Source: Fimenecus sp045595185 (GTDB lineage: Bacteria > Bacillota > Clostridia > Oscillospirales > Acutalibacteraceae). Taken from it: a DNA stretch of 64,000 nucleotides. Positions 11,539 through 23,903 of the stretch are shown one piece after another. The stretch is taken from contig JAZNZX010000038.1 in assembly GCA_045595185.1 (NCBI GenBank), forward strand, positions 62,001 to 126,000. Reading direction: 5' to 3'. Made by a program: the position numbers and the translations under genes. Under the pieces are notes generated by a model. It saw only the letters and a list, made by a program, of their open reading frames with translations. It had not been told where the DNA came from and made no database searches. The first letter of the stretch is position 1. Each line of letters starts with the position of its first letter.

Positions 11539-11552
11539 AGGAGGAGATAGTT

Positions 11553-11720
11553 ATGAATGAAGAAACTAAAAGAGAACTTTTGAAAGCTCATCACTATGGC
11601 TACTCCGTTGAAGAAATCGCAAAAGTAATGAAGATTTCTGAGGAAGAGGTTAATAAGCTGATTGAGGAGAATACAGAAATTCTTGAAGAGTTGGAGGCGA
11701 GAAACTATGGCACAGCTTAA
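11553..11720 (+). CDS. Small helix-turn-helix-like protein
   Basis: 55 residues, starting 7 bp after AGGAGG. The middle reads like a sigma-region-4 or MerR-like HTH (G-Y-S-V-E-E-I-A-K-V-M-K-I-S-E-E-E-V), followed by an acidic helix. It overlaps the endolysin gene by 14 bp in another frame. Similar tiny HTH proteins are common in Bacillota phages; DNA binding is inferred only. Confidence 0.6.
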   Translation: MNEETKRELLKAHHYGYSVEEIAKVMKISEEEVNKLIEENTEILEELEARNYGTA

Positions 11721-12813
11721 AGGAATTGATGTAAGTGTTTGGAATGGCTCAATTAATTGGGCTTTGACAAAGAAAGAGATTGACTTTGCAATTCTTCGTA
11801 TCGGCTACGGTCGTGAGGTTTCACAGAAGGATGCAAGATTTGAAGCTAACTATGCAGGCTGTAAAGCAAATGGTATTCCTGTTGGTGGTTATTGGTATAA
11901 CTACGCAAAGACCGTTGATGATGCAAAGAAAGAAGCGCAGGCTTGTATTAAGTGTTTAAATGGTAAAAAGCTTGACTACCCTGTTTGGTACGATATTGAA
12001 GAGAATTCAGTATTCGCAACTGGTAAGGCAAACGTTTCTAAGATTGCAGAAGTATTCTGCGAAGCTCTTAAGGCGGCAGGATATAAGGTTGGTATTTATT
12101 CCTCTTATTACACATTCCAGACCTACTTTACAAATGAAGTAAAAGATAAGTATGATGTATGGCTTGCTCATGTTGGCAATGGCGGCGCACCTCTTAGCAA
12201 TACTGGCTATCCCGGTCATAAGGAAATGTGGCAGTATTCTTGGAAGGGTAAATACTCTGGTATTAACGGAGACGTTGATGAAGACTGGAGCTATGTTAAC
12301 TACGCAGAAGAGAAGAAAGACGATGTTAAACCTACTCCTACTGAGCCTGTAAAGCCTGCTGAGCCTGCTAAACCAGTAGAGAAGACAATTGACGTAACTT
12401 ACAGTGCTTATATTCCTGGTCGTTGGCTTGGAGAAATTAAGAACTGCAATGACGTAAATACTAACGGCTATGCTGGTATTGAGAACTGTGTAGTTTCTGG
12501 CTTCGGAGCAAAGGCTTCTGAAGGTAAGCTCAGATACAGAGTTCATGTAAAGACTTATGGCGGCGGCAAGTGGCTTGGTTGGATTGACCAGTTTAACAAG
12601 GCTGACTGGAATAACGGTGTTGCAGGATACCCTGGCTACACAGTTGACGGTATTCAGCTTGAACTTACAGGTGTTCCTGGCTACCAGGTAATGTACAGAG
12701 TTTCACTTTTCGGAACTAATAAGTATCTCCCATGGGTTAAGGGACTTGAAGACTATGCAGGTCTTTACGGAAACGCACTTGATAAAATTCAGATTAAGAT
12801 TGTAAAGGCTTAA
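11707..12813 (+). CDS. GH25 lysozyme endolysin with C-terminal wall-binding repeats
   Basis: 368 residues. Residues 1-205 are a glycosyl hydrolase 25 domain: it starts K-G-I-D-V-S-V-W-N-G, has W-Y-D-I-E-E with the catalytic Asp/Glu pair near residues 97-99, and an I-Y-S-S-Y-Y strand. A Pro/Thr/Lys linker (about 215-235) leads to a C-terminal domain (240-368) with two copies of a W-L-G-E-I/W-L-G-W-I module and a final L-P-W-V-K-G, a cell-wall-binding domain typical of Ruminococcaceae-type autolysins. No signal peptide, as expected for a holin-dependent endolysin. The ATG at 11707 is chosen over an upstream alternative because GAGGCGAG precedes it. Confidence 0.92.
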   Translation: MAQLKGIDVSVWNGSINWALTKKEIDFAILRIGYGREVSQKDARFEANYAGCKANGIPVGGYWYNYAKTVDDAKKEAQACIKCLNGKKLDYPVWYDIEENSVFATGKANVSKIAEVFCEALKAAGYKVGIYSSYYTFQTYFTNEVKDKYDVWLAHVGNGGAPLSNTGYPGHKEMWQYSWKGKYSGINGDVDEDWSYVNYAEEKKDDVKPTPTEPVKPAEPAKPVEKTIDVTYSAYIPGRWLGEIKNCNDVNTNGYAGIENCVVSGFGAKASEGKLRYRVHVKTYGGGKWLGWIDQFNKADWNNGVAGYPGYTVDGIQLELTGVPGYQVMYRVSLFGTNKYLPWVKGLEDYAGLYGNALDKIQIKIVKA

Positions 12814-12820
12814 GTAATTA

Positions 12821-12856
12821 CGCCGCCATTCAATTAGCGGATGGCGGCGATTTTAA
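12821..12856 (+). terminator. Rho-independent terminator
   Basis: CGCCGCCAT / ATGGCGGCG stem around an 11-nt loop, followed by TTTTAA. Ends the endolysin transcript. Confidence 0.75.
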
Positions 12857-12871
12857 TAGGAGGAAAGGAGT

Positions 12872-13891
12872 ATGAAGGATTCAGTTAAGATAAGTATTAT
12901 AATTCCTTTATATAACACGCCTATTGATTATTTTAGAGATTGTTTATAGAGTATTAGAAATTAGGGTATGAATAAATTGATTGAAGTTATTATTGTTGAT
13001 GACTGTTCTACTGTAAATTATAGAGAAATTTATAATGATTTTACAGATTTAAATTTAACGATATTAAAGTCCGACCAGAACTCTGGACCTGGAGTCTGCC
13101 GCCATATCGGAGTGGATAAAGCAATTGGAAAATATATTACCTTTATTGATTCAGATGATAGATTTAGTGATAGCACTTCATTACAAAGGCTTTATGCTTT
13201 TGCTCTTGCAAATCCTGATATGGATATGGTCTGCGGACAAACAATAGAAGAATTAAAAGACGGAACAACTTATACTCATTTAAAAAGTTTTATATGGTGT
13301 TTTGCAAAACTCTATAAATTAGACTTTTTAAGAAAAAACAATATCAACTTCAATAGTACAAGAGCAAATGAAGATAATAGTTTTTGTACTCTTTGTTCAT
13401 TATGTACTGATAAAGTTGCTTGGCTCTTGGAGCCAGTCTATCTATGGAGATACCAACCCACTTCAATAACTCGTGAAAATAATCATGAATATCAATACAG
13501 AGGTTTTAAGAGCTATGTAGAAAATATGATATGGGTTTATGACCAGTGTGTATTAAGAGGAATTGAGAAAAAGGAAAAATGTGCTTATCACTGTATTGCA
13601 GTTTGGATAAGAATTTACTTTCATTTCCTTAACGTTTTTTAGAACAAGGGTGATGCGGCGGCATTAGAAATTCTGAAGCTTGGCAGATGGTTTTATGATT
13701 CAGCTTATTCAAAAATTGAAGATAAGGTGGTAAAGAAAAAGTTTGCAGAAGTTTATAGGAATATGGCTGAAACTTCTCTTGTTCAATTAGTTACAGTAAT
13801 AAGTAATGTTTCTTATCCAGAATATTGTTACAGAATTAAAAATGAAGACTATTCAGAGTTCAATCAGAACTATGATTATTATGTAAAGTGA
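12872..13891 (+). CDS. Family 2 glycosyltransferase (TAG-recoded)
   Basis: 339 residues, with TAG at 12947, 12962 and 13640 read as Gln; without recoding the N-terminal nucleotide-binding strand would be lost. The GT-A fold is clear: S-I-I-I-P-L-Y-N-T at the N terminus, V-I-I-V-D-D-C-S around residue 40, and the metal-binding F-I-D-S-D-D near 92-97. The C-terminal third is helical. Lying between endolysin and holin, it probably glycosylates host wall polymer (superinfection exclusion) or virion proteins; the sequence does not decide which. Confidence 0.85.
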
Positions 13892-13901
13892 GGTGAGACA
13901 A

Positions 13902-14219
13902 ATGGAAGTATTAGCAGCATTGGGCAGCGGCTCAGCATTGGGTTTGGTAGGAATTCTTGCCGCAGCAACAGCTATTATTGTTGAGGTTCTTAAGGCAGTT
14001 ATCCCTAAATCTTTTCCAACTAAAGCTCTTGCTATGATTGTGTCCTTCGTAGTAGTACTTGGATACACAATCGTCTTTGGAACAATTACTGTTTCATCTA
14101 TTATCCTTGCTATCTTTGGCGGTTTTGTAGTTTCCTTCATATCAATGTTTGGCTTTGACTCATTCAAGGAAATTGTAAATCGCTTTACTGGTGGTGAGAA
14201 GAAAGATGGCGAATTATAA
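13902..14219 (+). CDS. Holin candidate, small membrane protein
   Basis: 105 residues with three hydrophobic segments (about 10-32, 42-62, 64-85) and a charged C terminus (G-G-E-K-K-D-G-E-L). Size, topology and position two genes after the GH25 endolysin fit a phage holin; no family-specific motif is visible. Ribosome site GAGGTGAG lies 7 bp upstream. It overlaps the next gene by 14 bp. Confidence 0.7.
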   Translation: MEVLAALGSGSALGLVGILAAATAIIVEVLKAVIPKSFPTKALAMIVSFVVVLGYTIVFGTITVSSIILAIFGGFVVSFISMFGFDSFKEIVNRFTGGEKKDGEL

Positions 14220-17154
14220 GGAAATAATTAAAAAATTAATAGATTCTACTGACGTTGAGAAGTTTTCGGGCACAGACTTGGAGCAGTATGCTTAGCATTC
14301 AGATGCTTTTTGGACTGCATTGGCAGATTACTTACAAAACGAAGGAAAGAATGGCTATCTTGAACATTATGGCATCAGAGATATTGACTTTGATACAAGT
14401 GATGTAGAAACAGTGGTAGAATTTATTAACGATAATGCAGACTTAATAGATTCTTTCTTGGATAATTATTTAAAGAAAACCGCAGATAATCCTAAGTCTC
14501 ATTGGAATGAAAGTCTCAATTATTTATTTGGTATATATCGTAAATTTATACTTGATTAGGGCGAAATAGATTCTACACACATTACAGTTGCAGATATTGT
14601 TTCAGCCGATGCCGGTAATAGCTTTAATGGAAATCGTTGGGTTCGTCCTTGGCTTAATATAGACGAAAGGACTTATGCAGAAGTTCGAGGAAATGATAAG
14701 ATAAAAAGAGTTTTAGATGATGAAAAATTTCTTCAGTTTACTCGTGAAATGGAAAGTAAGTATTTAAGACTCTTAATGCCCGAATATCAAAGAGTTGTTG
14801 AAGTTGAAGACTTGGATAGAAATTTCTGGGTTATCGGTCAAGTGCTGACAGGAATTTGTGCATATCTTTTTGAAGACGATTCACCTTTAAAGGATTTGTT
14901 AAGAGGAATGCTTGATGAAGTTGCACAACTTTGGGAGAACATGCTTTATTTATGGTTAGCTTTAGCAATCACATCATAGTTAAGCCAATACAAAGAAGTT
15001 GAAACTATTGTAGTTCCTCTTAGTAGAAATAAACTTTATCCATATATCAAATTCGATGATTTTGGAAATGAAGTTGATTTAACTAATGCAGACAAAATTA
15101 GTTTATTACAGGCTTGTTGGAGAGACCATTTAAGCCATTTGAAGAAAATTTACACTAAAAGCTCATTAGTAATCATACCCGAAATTAGAACAGAATCATA
15201 TCAAAAGAATTATTATAACAAGGCATACTATCCAGGAGCTATCATCTTAAACAGAAGATATCGTTCAACTCTTGATGCAAATTCAAATGGTTTTGCGAAT
15301 ATAAGTACAGTCGATGCACACGAAATTGCCTACTATCCTTTTAGTATTGGCGGAAAAGACTTTATTATTGACGTAGAGTAGGAGAAGATTGCAGGTCACA
15401 GTTATGAACATTAGATAACTGGTGTTTATGAGAAAAGTCCTAACTATTATTTTATTCCTGATTATACCACTATTACTGCACAGGATGTTGATTTAGGAAT
15501 TTATGTTGGAGCAATTAGAACAATTTTCTCTAATGCGGTATTAAGTTTTGATAGCACACCAAGTGACTATTCTTTATCTATTAAAGCTGATTGCTATGAT
15601 GTTGCGGCGGAGTTAAGTGGAACAAGTCGCAAATTACTTACTTGTACTTTTGCAAAAACTGTTAATGATTCTTCAATTACTGCCAGTCCTACTTTCCTTA
15701 GTCCTTCAACAATTGCAAGAACAAAAACAAAAATATTAAAAGGCTTCTATAGAGGAGAGGTTGCTTCTTGGTATAGAGTTAATGAACCTACTTTTAATAT
15801 TACGGTTCGTAAGCAATGGAAGGATATTCCTGATGATACTCCTTATGAAGCATTGATTAGGGTTATTGATTCTGATAAAAAGGTTGTTAAAACATTAACC
15901 TTTAATTCACAAAATGGTGACCAGTCTCAGATAGTTAATAATCTGGCGGCTTATGATATAAATGATAAGAAAGTTGTTTATACTATCAAAGAGCAAATTA
16001 ATGAAGGTATTTGGTTACCAACTCCGGATTAGAGTGTCGTATATCCACAAAATGCCGTTAATTTTGTCAATCAGTGGAATGGTGTTTCATTTGACGGAAC
16101 TGTTGAAATTATATCTAAGACATATGGTAATGATGAAAGAGCACAAGTAAGTCCAGCAGAAAGTGGATTCCCTGCTGGTAGATATACTAACTATGCAAAT
16201 TTAGATAGTTTCTTAACTGGATTAAATACTGATACAGAAAAGGGATACTGGGCAACAATGATAAGAAATAAAGCAGAAAGTGAGCTTCCTATTAATTCCG
16301 CAAAACTTTATGGTTGCAGATATATCTATCATTATTACGACGATTCAACCGGTTCAACAGCCTCTATGTTAGAGATTTGTCCATATATTACTTTGGTAAC
16401 TAATGTAGATGGAGAGTTTATTTATTATAACTTCTCATTTAATATAGAAGACAACGCGACAGGTGTGGCAGAGAGGGTACATCCGGCAAATGAAAACTTA
16501 CACTATCCTTATGTAAGCTCATCTTTTAGTGGAACTGGTAGATTCAGTACTAAAAAGTTGTGGCAAGGATAGAGTTTAAATTCTTATCTTGGACAAGCTG
16601 TAGAAGTAATAGCACCACGTGATAGCAATGTATCAGGTTATGTTCCTATGGGCAATATAGAGTATTGTGAAAATTATGATGTCAATACTGGAACGGGAAT
16701 GCAAACAAAATCATGTATTACTGTTCGATATAATAATGGAAAAATTCAATTAAGTAATTTCTTAATATTGGTTTATGATAGAGCTTGTGCAGGTATTGAT
16801 ACGGATGGACATACTGAAGGATATGTACAGAATATATATCCATATATATATAAATGTACAATTACAACACCTTGCCAAGAAAATTCTTATGGAGTTATTA
16901 CAGCAACCGTCGAGTATCCTACACATTCTTCTAATGAAAACCTTTTTACCCATGTTTCAGGTGACTTATATAAATACAAATATGTAGCAAATAGTGTTAC
17001 TGATGATTTGTCAGATAAAGCTAAATATTGGTATGTACATGATGCGAATTTAAAACTTGCGCTTAACTATCGTTTAGCTCATTATGATTTATTAAGTTGT
17101 AACACAAACGCTTTAATGAGCTTTATATCTCAATATAAAGACGTTATAAATTAA
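14206..17154 (+). CDS. Giant tail protein A (paralogous family, Cna-B-like domain)
   Basis: 982 residues with seven in-frame TAGs (14293, 14557, 14977, 15379, 15412, 16030, 16570). Residues about 30-240 hold a module shared with the next two genes: a helical start, A-D-A-G-N-S-F, a W-L-N-I-D-E-R-T-Y-A-E-V-R block, then L-L-M-P-E-Y-Q-R-V-V-E-V-E-D-L-D-R-N-F-W-V-I, and a W-E-N-M-L-Y-L-W helix. Around 520-620 there is a Cna-B-like beta sandwich (V-R-K-Q-W-K-D ... Y-T-I-K-E). The rest is beta-rich. The shared module may be the virion-docking part and the divergent C terminus the ligand-binding part; this is inference. Confidence 0.85.
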
Positions 17155-17167
17155 GAGGTGAAATAAA

Positions 17168-20100
17168 ATGCACGAAAATATCACCGCTTTTACAAAAGAA
17201 GAAATAAAGCAACTTGCGGTAAATTCTCCTATTAACAGAGAAGAATTTATTGCCAAACTTATCCAAAATCTTCATGACGCCGCGCAAAGGGGATTAATTT
17301 CCCCTGGCGACATGAGTAATAATTCAACTTTAAGACGTATCTATTAGAACATTGATTGGGCAGAATTAGACAGCGAGGCAGAGGATAATTATGGTCAGGA
17401 TGTTTTCTTTAATAAAGAAGGTACTGGACTATATGCTACATTAAAAGCAGATATCGCTGAAAGAATTCAATCAAATGACTATCGTAAAATAGATGTTACA
17501 GTTGATAGCTGGGAAAATCATTTTTGGAATGATTCAATGGCATAGCTGTTACAAATTTTAGCATAGAGATTAGACCCGTCTGCTATCAAGGCTTATGAAA
17601 ACTCTGGACTTTTAATAGAGTTAACTAATGAAGATAGTCTTGGAAAAATTGACATAGAGCATTTAAGAGGAGGACTCGCTCCTTCAGATACAGATACTAA
17701 ACATTTTGCCGCGCTCCGCATTATTGATATAATGAACGCTGATGCAGGTAATAGCTTTGAGGGCGAAAATGATACTTATTGGTATGGTTTATTTCTTGAG
17801 GATGGAACTATTACTATAAAAGATGAAGCTAATCATTCTTTAGATATTGAAGTCGAAAATGTCCTTTTAGACGAAGATGGTACAAAAATTTTGCAGCCAG
17901 CATTTGCAGGAGCTTCTATTAAAAAGGATGATATCATTGCGGCACTTGAACTTTGTTATAGTGGAACTATTCCTGCACCAGACCTTACCAGTTTTAACAA
18001 TACCTGCTCAATAGGGTTTAAAGGAATATCTTATACCTTTAAAATTGTTAAAGAACCTTGGGTAATTCCTTGGTATAATATTGATGCAGATACTTATTCA
18101 AGAGTTAGAGGAGAAGACAAAAAAGTTAGTGCCCTAACAAATGAAGAAAAAATGGGCTTTACAAGAACCAAAAACGAAGGAGAAGATTCTCATTGGATTC
18201 GTCTTCTTATGCCACAATATAAACGCAAGGTTGAAGTCGAAGATTTAGATAGAAACTTTTGGGTTATTGGTTAGGTATTAACTGGTATAAGTATTTATCT
18301 TTTTGATGAAAATGGTCCTTTAAATGCAACACTGAAAGGCTTGCTTAAAGAATTGGCTCAGATTTGGGAGAATACTTTATATCTATGGTCTGCATTTGAT
18401 TTACTTAATCAGAAAAGAAGTTATGCAGAGGTGCATACAGAAGTTGTAGTTTTATCATATAATGAGCTTTATCCTTATTTGAAATATGATAACTTTGATA
18501 ATATCGATGAAGATGTTGAAGCATCAATTTCTAATGCTTTAGATTATTTAATTCAGATGTATCCAGATTATAACCTTTGTATTATGCCTTATATCAGAAA
18601 AAATAATTATGAGCAGAATTATTATAGTGAAGTTGTTCTTCCTGGTATTTGGCTATATGATAGAAACGACGATACTCCTGAGTGGAAAATATTACCTTTC
18701 TCTGGCGGCGAAGAAGTAAGCTTAAATGATTTTGAAGATTATGTCTATGGTATCAATGAGCTTGATTATTCTTACCAATACATCGCTCCCTTATCTTCAG
18801 CAAGTAAGATTTCCGTAAAGGACGAGACTCGATTCTATGGTTTAGTAAGAGATGTTATTGACCTTGACGTAGAATATGATGTAGAAACTCAGAAGTGGAC
18901 TTTTGACACAGATTCAATTTCTATTAAATTCTATGATATTGGTCGCTCTCTTGTTGATGATTTAGAAACAAAACCTCTTCTTTACAGTAAAACTCTATCT
19001 ACTGCTTATGATAAAGTTTTTGTATAGGGAGATACATTAACCTTAACTGAGAATCAGGTAACACCTCTCGCTCCTGAAGAAACTGGACTTACTTCAACAC
19101 CAATTAAAAAAGGTTATTATCAAGGCGAACTTTTAAGTGGAAGTCTTGATGCAAGAAGAATTAACTATCATATTATCAATCTTGGTAAGAGGTCTTTACT
19201 ACCCTCCTTTAAATCAATGCAAGATATACTCACGAATTATTCTTCAAATGATGAGTATTATACCAATATGAGACAAGAAGATTCTTTGGTTTTGAAAGCA
19301 ATCCTTTCTAACGTTTTTAAATTTAATGAGTTAGGAAAAGAAGCATTCTGGACTGCACATGACCCTCAAGATTTATTTAGTAATGGTTCTTTGACATATT
19401 ATTTTGGCGGATACAATAATGACCAGACTGCTTTACAAGGAAAGACAACTCGTGAAAATGCTCCTTATTCTCGTTATAGTTATGATAACGGATAGGGATT
19501 GAAGTTCTATGAAGAGGAAGGTCGTAAGCATAATAAAACTGCAATCGAATACTGGAAGAGTCAAACAGAATCAGCTTTCTCTTCAGAACACAAAATTGAT
19601 GACGAAGCAATTCTTCTTGTGGAAGGAGAAAGAGATTATAATTACAGTGATGATGGCGGCGCTCATGCTCAGCCAGGAGTAACTTGTTATAACTATTATC
19701 CTTATAGCAGCAGTGATTTATAGACATAGAAACTCGGTTTCCCAGCTCCAATGATGGACCCTTATAGAGGAAGGTCAATGATAAATACTGGCGCAGCACT
19801 TATGTTCTTTATTGGAGGAAGAGAAGTTAGCAGCTTCTATACATAGCATCATTCAATTAATAACTATGAAGGAACTGGAATCAAACAAGTTTCTGGTCCA
19901 TTTGTTCCTGACGAAACTCATAATGGTAAAATGTGTTGGGAAGTTAAAAGAAGTGGAGATTCAGAAAAACACTGGGTTCCAATAGAAACGATAGTTAATG
20001 ACAATTATCTAATTAAAGACGTAATTTCAACTTATGGTAGTGGTGGAACTGGTTTTGATTAGGACTTAGTAATGAGAAGAAAAACTGATGATGATTTAAC

Positions 20101-21046
20101 AGAAGATAATTGGCTGGTTTGCTCAATTAGGCAACACGTTAATACCCCTCATTTCACTTATGAAAAAGATGGCGCTACAATTCCAACTGGATATGAAGAT
20201 TATTTCTACTCAATGGGAAACTGCGTCGGAGATACTTATGAAGGATTAGTCAAAGGTTGGGCAACAACATACGCAGATAATGGTGAGGCAACAATTAAGT
20301 CAGTTGGCGATAGAATAAAGGCTTATTTCTATGGAACTGACGGCACTGATGCAGGAATTTTCTCAACAACTTATTATACCAATGGAGACGCTGCAATGAA
20401 GCAATATATCGATAATTTTGTTGCCTATGTTTCTCGTCAAAAAAGAGAAACAGATGAACGTATTCCAGATTATTGGTTCTATGCTTAGGCAGTTTTATAT
20501 AATAAATATTCTGAATTATATAAGGAACAGTGCTATCTTTATGATAATAACAATAATTGGGGAACAAAAATTAATAGGATAAAAGAAACTGTGGCTCCAA
20601 ATTTAGAACTTGTTCATTATCACAGCTTAGGTATTTCTGACCCATATGGTCATACTTATACAGATAGAGTATTTGTAGCCGGATATGTTGGCGCGAATAT
20701 CGGTATCTACGTATTTGGACCTTAGCTATCCAATGGAGCAATATATGGCAGAAGAGCCATTTGCAGAAGAGAAGTTTTTGAAAATGGACAGTATCATTTG
20801 ACCTATGAAAATGGTCTGCATGATGAATTTAATAATGTAGATATCCTTAGAGAGGATTACATAGTAGTATCAAATTCTCAGATTAATTATAACATCGAAA
20901 AATATAAAACATTACATACTGGAAAAATTGGTAGTGATGGAAATTATTATTATCATAACATCTATGGTTAGTTCCCTGACGATGATAATACAAAAACTTA
21001 TAATATTAGCTGGGAAGATGATTTGATTACATGGGACCCAGATTAA
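17168..21046 (+). CDS. Giant tail protein B (paralogous family)
   Basis: 1,292 residues, the longest gene in the window, with thirteen TAGs read as Gln (17345, 17543, 17564, 18272, 19025, 19493, 19721, 19727, 19844, 20060, 20486, 20723, 20969) and no other in-frame stop. It carries the same module as its neighbours: N-A-D-A-G-N-S-F, W-Y-N-I-D-A-D-T-Y-S-R-V-R, R-L-L-M-P-Q-Y-K-R-K-V-E-V-E-D-L-D-R-N-F-W-V-I, and W-E-N-T-L-Y-L-W, with about 100 extra residues inserted between the first two blocks. The long C terminus is Tyr/Asn/Asp-rich and unlike anything I recognise. GAGGTG precedes the start. Confidence 0.85.
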
Positions 21047-21059
21047 GGCAGGTGATTTT

Positions 21060-23837
21060 ATGGAACAGAATTGGATAGAAAGTTTAAAAACTCTTACTGA
21101 AATGAGTGTGTTAGTCCGAGCTCTCGGACTAACACCTCAAAAAGAAGCAGAGTTTTGGAAACAGCTATTGACATATCTTAAATCAGAAACAGAGCCTGTT
21201 GAAGAAGAGGATATGACAGAAGGTAGCCTATTTGATTTCATTTAGGAAAATACTGACTTGAAGGACGGTGGCGAAGTTGGAAACTATATTAGTGAACTTT
21301 ATAGTCAGTTAAAAGAAAATATTGGCGACTCTGATTTTTGGAATGAGTCTCTTACATCTCTTATTTCTTTCTTTACAACTCATATTGAAGAAATAAATGA
21401 TGAAACTCCTATTTTAAAAATTGAAGGAGAGGGTAAGAGCATTACAGTTAACGATTTAAGAGAGGCTGATGCAGGATATAATTTTCCTACATCATTAAGA
21501 GAAGAGAATGAGTACGTACATCCATACTATAATATTGATGGACAAAGCTATGATGAGGTAAGAAAATGTGACGAAGTAAAACCTATTCTTGAAAATGATA
21601 AGAAATTGCAATACACTCATGCTCCAAATAATGATGACGAGACTTTATAGGTCTCAAATTGGATTCGCTTGCTGATGCCGCAGTATGGCAGACGTGTTGA
21701 AGTAGAAGATTTGGACAGAAACTTTTGGGTAATTGCTCAAGTAATTTCTGCAATTAGCAATTATCTATTTGATGAAGATGCCCCAATTCCAAAAACAATT
21801 GAAGGTTTGCTCCGTGAGACCTCAGAGATTTGGGAGAATATTTTATATCTTTGGCTCGGCATTGCCGCCATGACTTAGAAGAAAGACAATGATGTGTAGG
21901 TAATAGTAATGCCTCTCCCACCAAGAGTTTTAGAACATAATAGAAAGTATGATAATCTTGACTTTAGTGACATTTGTTCTTTTGAAGTTGGTGAAGATAA
22001 CTTCGTTAAAATTACTCAGGCTCAAAAATTTAGAAGCGAAGTAATTGAAAGATTGAAATACTTAAAAGACAAGTACAGTGAAAGTAATCTTCTTATCATT
22101 CCTTACATTCGCTTAGAGAATTATAAACACAATTATTACGCAATCGAGTACTATCCATGTTGCTTGACAACAATGCAAGGAGAAGATACTTGGAAATGGT
22201 ATGATTTGTATGAAGAAAGATAGGAACAAAAATGTCCTTTATGTATCAGCGTTAAATATGACGGTGCAGATATTACGGCAAGATATCGTAATCGTATTTT
22301 TAGTTTCAATGAAGATGAAAGAAAATTAATCTATAACTATCCTTATAGCTCTGTTGGACACACCTATTCTGATAAGAAACGTTTTTCAATGTATGGAGCA
22401 TTAAGAACAATTGTTGCAGTTGACGCCGTGGCAGGTGACGGAGAAATTACTGTTAACAATATTACTTTTACAATCTCTGATGCTTTTGGAGATTTCGGAA
22501 CTATTAACCCAAGAATTTTAGCTAATTTTAATAAAAAGGAAATAACTTCTGATTCAATAACTTTTGAATATAAAAATCATTCAGCTGGTGTTCCTGATGT
22601 TGAACAGGAAAAATTACAGTGGGTTATGTATACAACAGATAAATCAATATGCTATTTAGGAGAGGTTGCTTCTTATAGACAGCGTACAAGTAATAAGAGC
22701 GAGACAACAAACTTGTTTGACAATATTGCGCATGTTATTAAGGTAGGAAGTTATCTTCCAAATTCTCAAAGTGGAACTTTTGTTACAGCAAGAATGAGTG
22801 ATACGAAACACACTTTAATGAGAGGAAATATTACAAGAAACGGAGCAACTGGTACTACATTAAGTTTCTACTTGAACAACTGGGAAACATATATCCCTTC
22901 AAAAGATACTTTAAATAGCACTTCTCCTGATAAATGCTTTAGTGACAATCCTACTCAAAAATCTTGTACAGAGATAACTGAATCCTTTTTGAGAGTAGAA
23001 GGATTAAAAGCAGTAAAACTTTATTTGCAAAAAACTAATAATTTAAAGAACCCATGTTATATTGCCACAGCAATAGGATTAACTCCTTGGAAGGGCGGCA
23101 ATGGTGATAATTATTGGGATATTGGTGCAATTTGTCATCTATATCATTATATCCCTGCTGAACGCAGCTTAGATAAAAAGAGTACTGATGGTTCTTATAC
23201 TACCGCTTATAAAGGAACTCCGGTTTATTCATATGGAGGCGTAAGTGGTTTTATTGATGGTACTAATGATGATAATTCGGCAGGTAAAATTATTTCTTGC
23301 AACTTAGTTAACATGCTTGATAGTTTCTGTGACCTTTGGGAAATGTCAAATGATACACAAGTTTATACTCCTCCTGCTTGGAGACAATTTTAGATTAAAG
23401 CTCAAATCTCTGATGACTCTGAATATTGTTATTTAATTACTATAAATGAAGGAGACGAAGATGAGTTCAGCTATTATGATGTTAAATTCTCACAAACTTT
23501 TTACGGAGAGGTTAATTACTTTGACAATCGTTGGGCATAGACTTATAGTATAGGAGACGTTTTTAATGTTGGAGCGCAAGTATCTCATGCCCCAGCAGTT
23601 ACAATCGATACAAGTGGCTATAGTCAAAGTCCAGAGGTAATTGGAAAAGGACAAATTGCTGAATGTACGAGTAGAAATATAAGCATTCAAGATAGACCAA
23701 ATACCGCAAAAAATGCAAACAATACTGGTTTCATTACTCCTCCTACTAACTTTATGTCAATTCAATCTGGTAAAACAGAAAATGAAGTTATTAATTATGC
23801 AGTTGGACTCACTGAGGGAGGATGGGTATATAATTAA
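21060..23837 (+). CDS. Giant tail protein C (paralogous family)
   Basis: 925 residues with seven TAGs (21243, 21648, 21876, 21897, 22221, 23391, 23538). The shared module appears again: E-A-D-A-G-Y-N-F, Y-Y-N-I-D-G-Q-S-Y-D-E-V-R, R-L-L-M-P-Q-Y-G-R-R-V-E-V-E-D-L-D-R-N-F-W-V-I, W-E-N-I-L-Y-L-W, and a following E-N-Y-K-H-N-Y-Y motif that also occurs in the other two. The C terminus is different from A and B. It ends the tail region; a promoter follows at once. Confidence 0.85.
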
Positions 23838-23841
23838 ATAA

Positions 23842-23870
23842 TTGACTTTTTTCAAAATTTTTGATATAAT
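23842..23870 (+). promoter_or_regulatory. Sigma-A promoter for helicase operon
   Basis: TTGACT (23842-23847), 17-bp spacer, TATAAT (23865-23870), starting 5 bp after the tail protein C stop. Confidence 0.9.
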
Positions 23871-23903
23871 AATAGTAGTTCAGTAAAAAGGAGGAACTAC
23901 GCA

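Noticed and set aside
12007..12546. Long antisense open frames opposite the endolysin and many other genes
   Set aside because: They lack ribosome sites, are rich in Cys/Ser/Leu from reversed codons, and lie opposite clear coding sequences.
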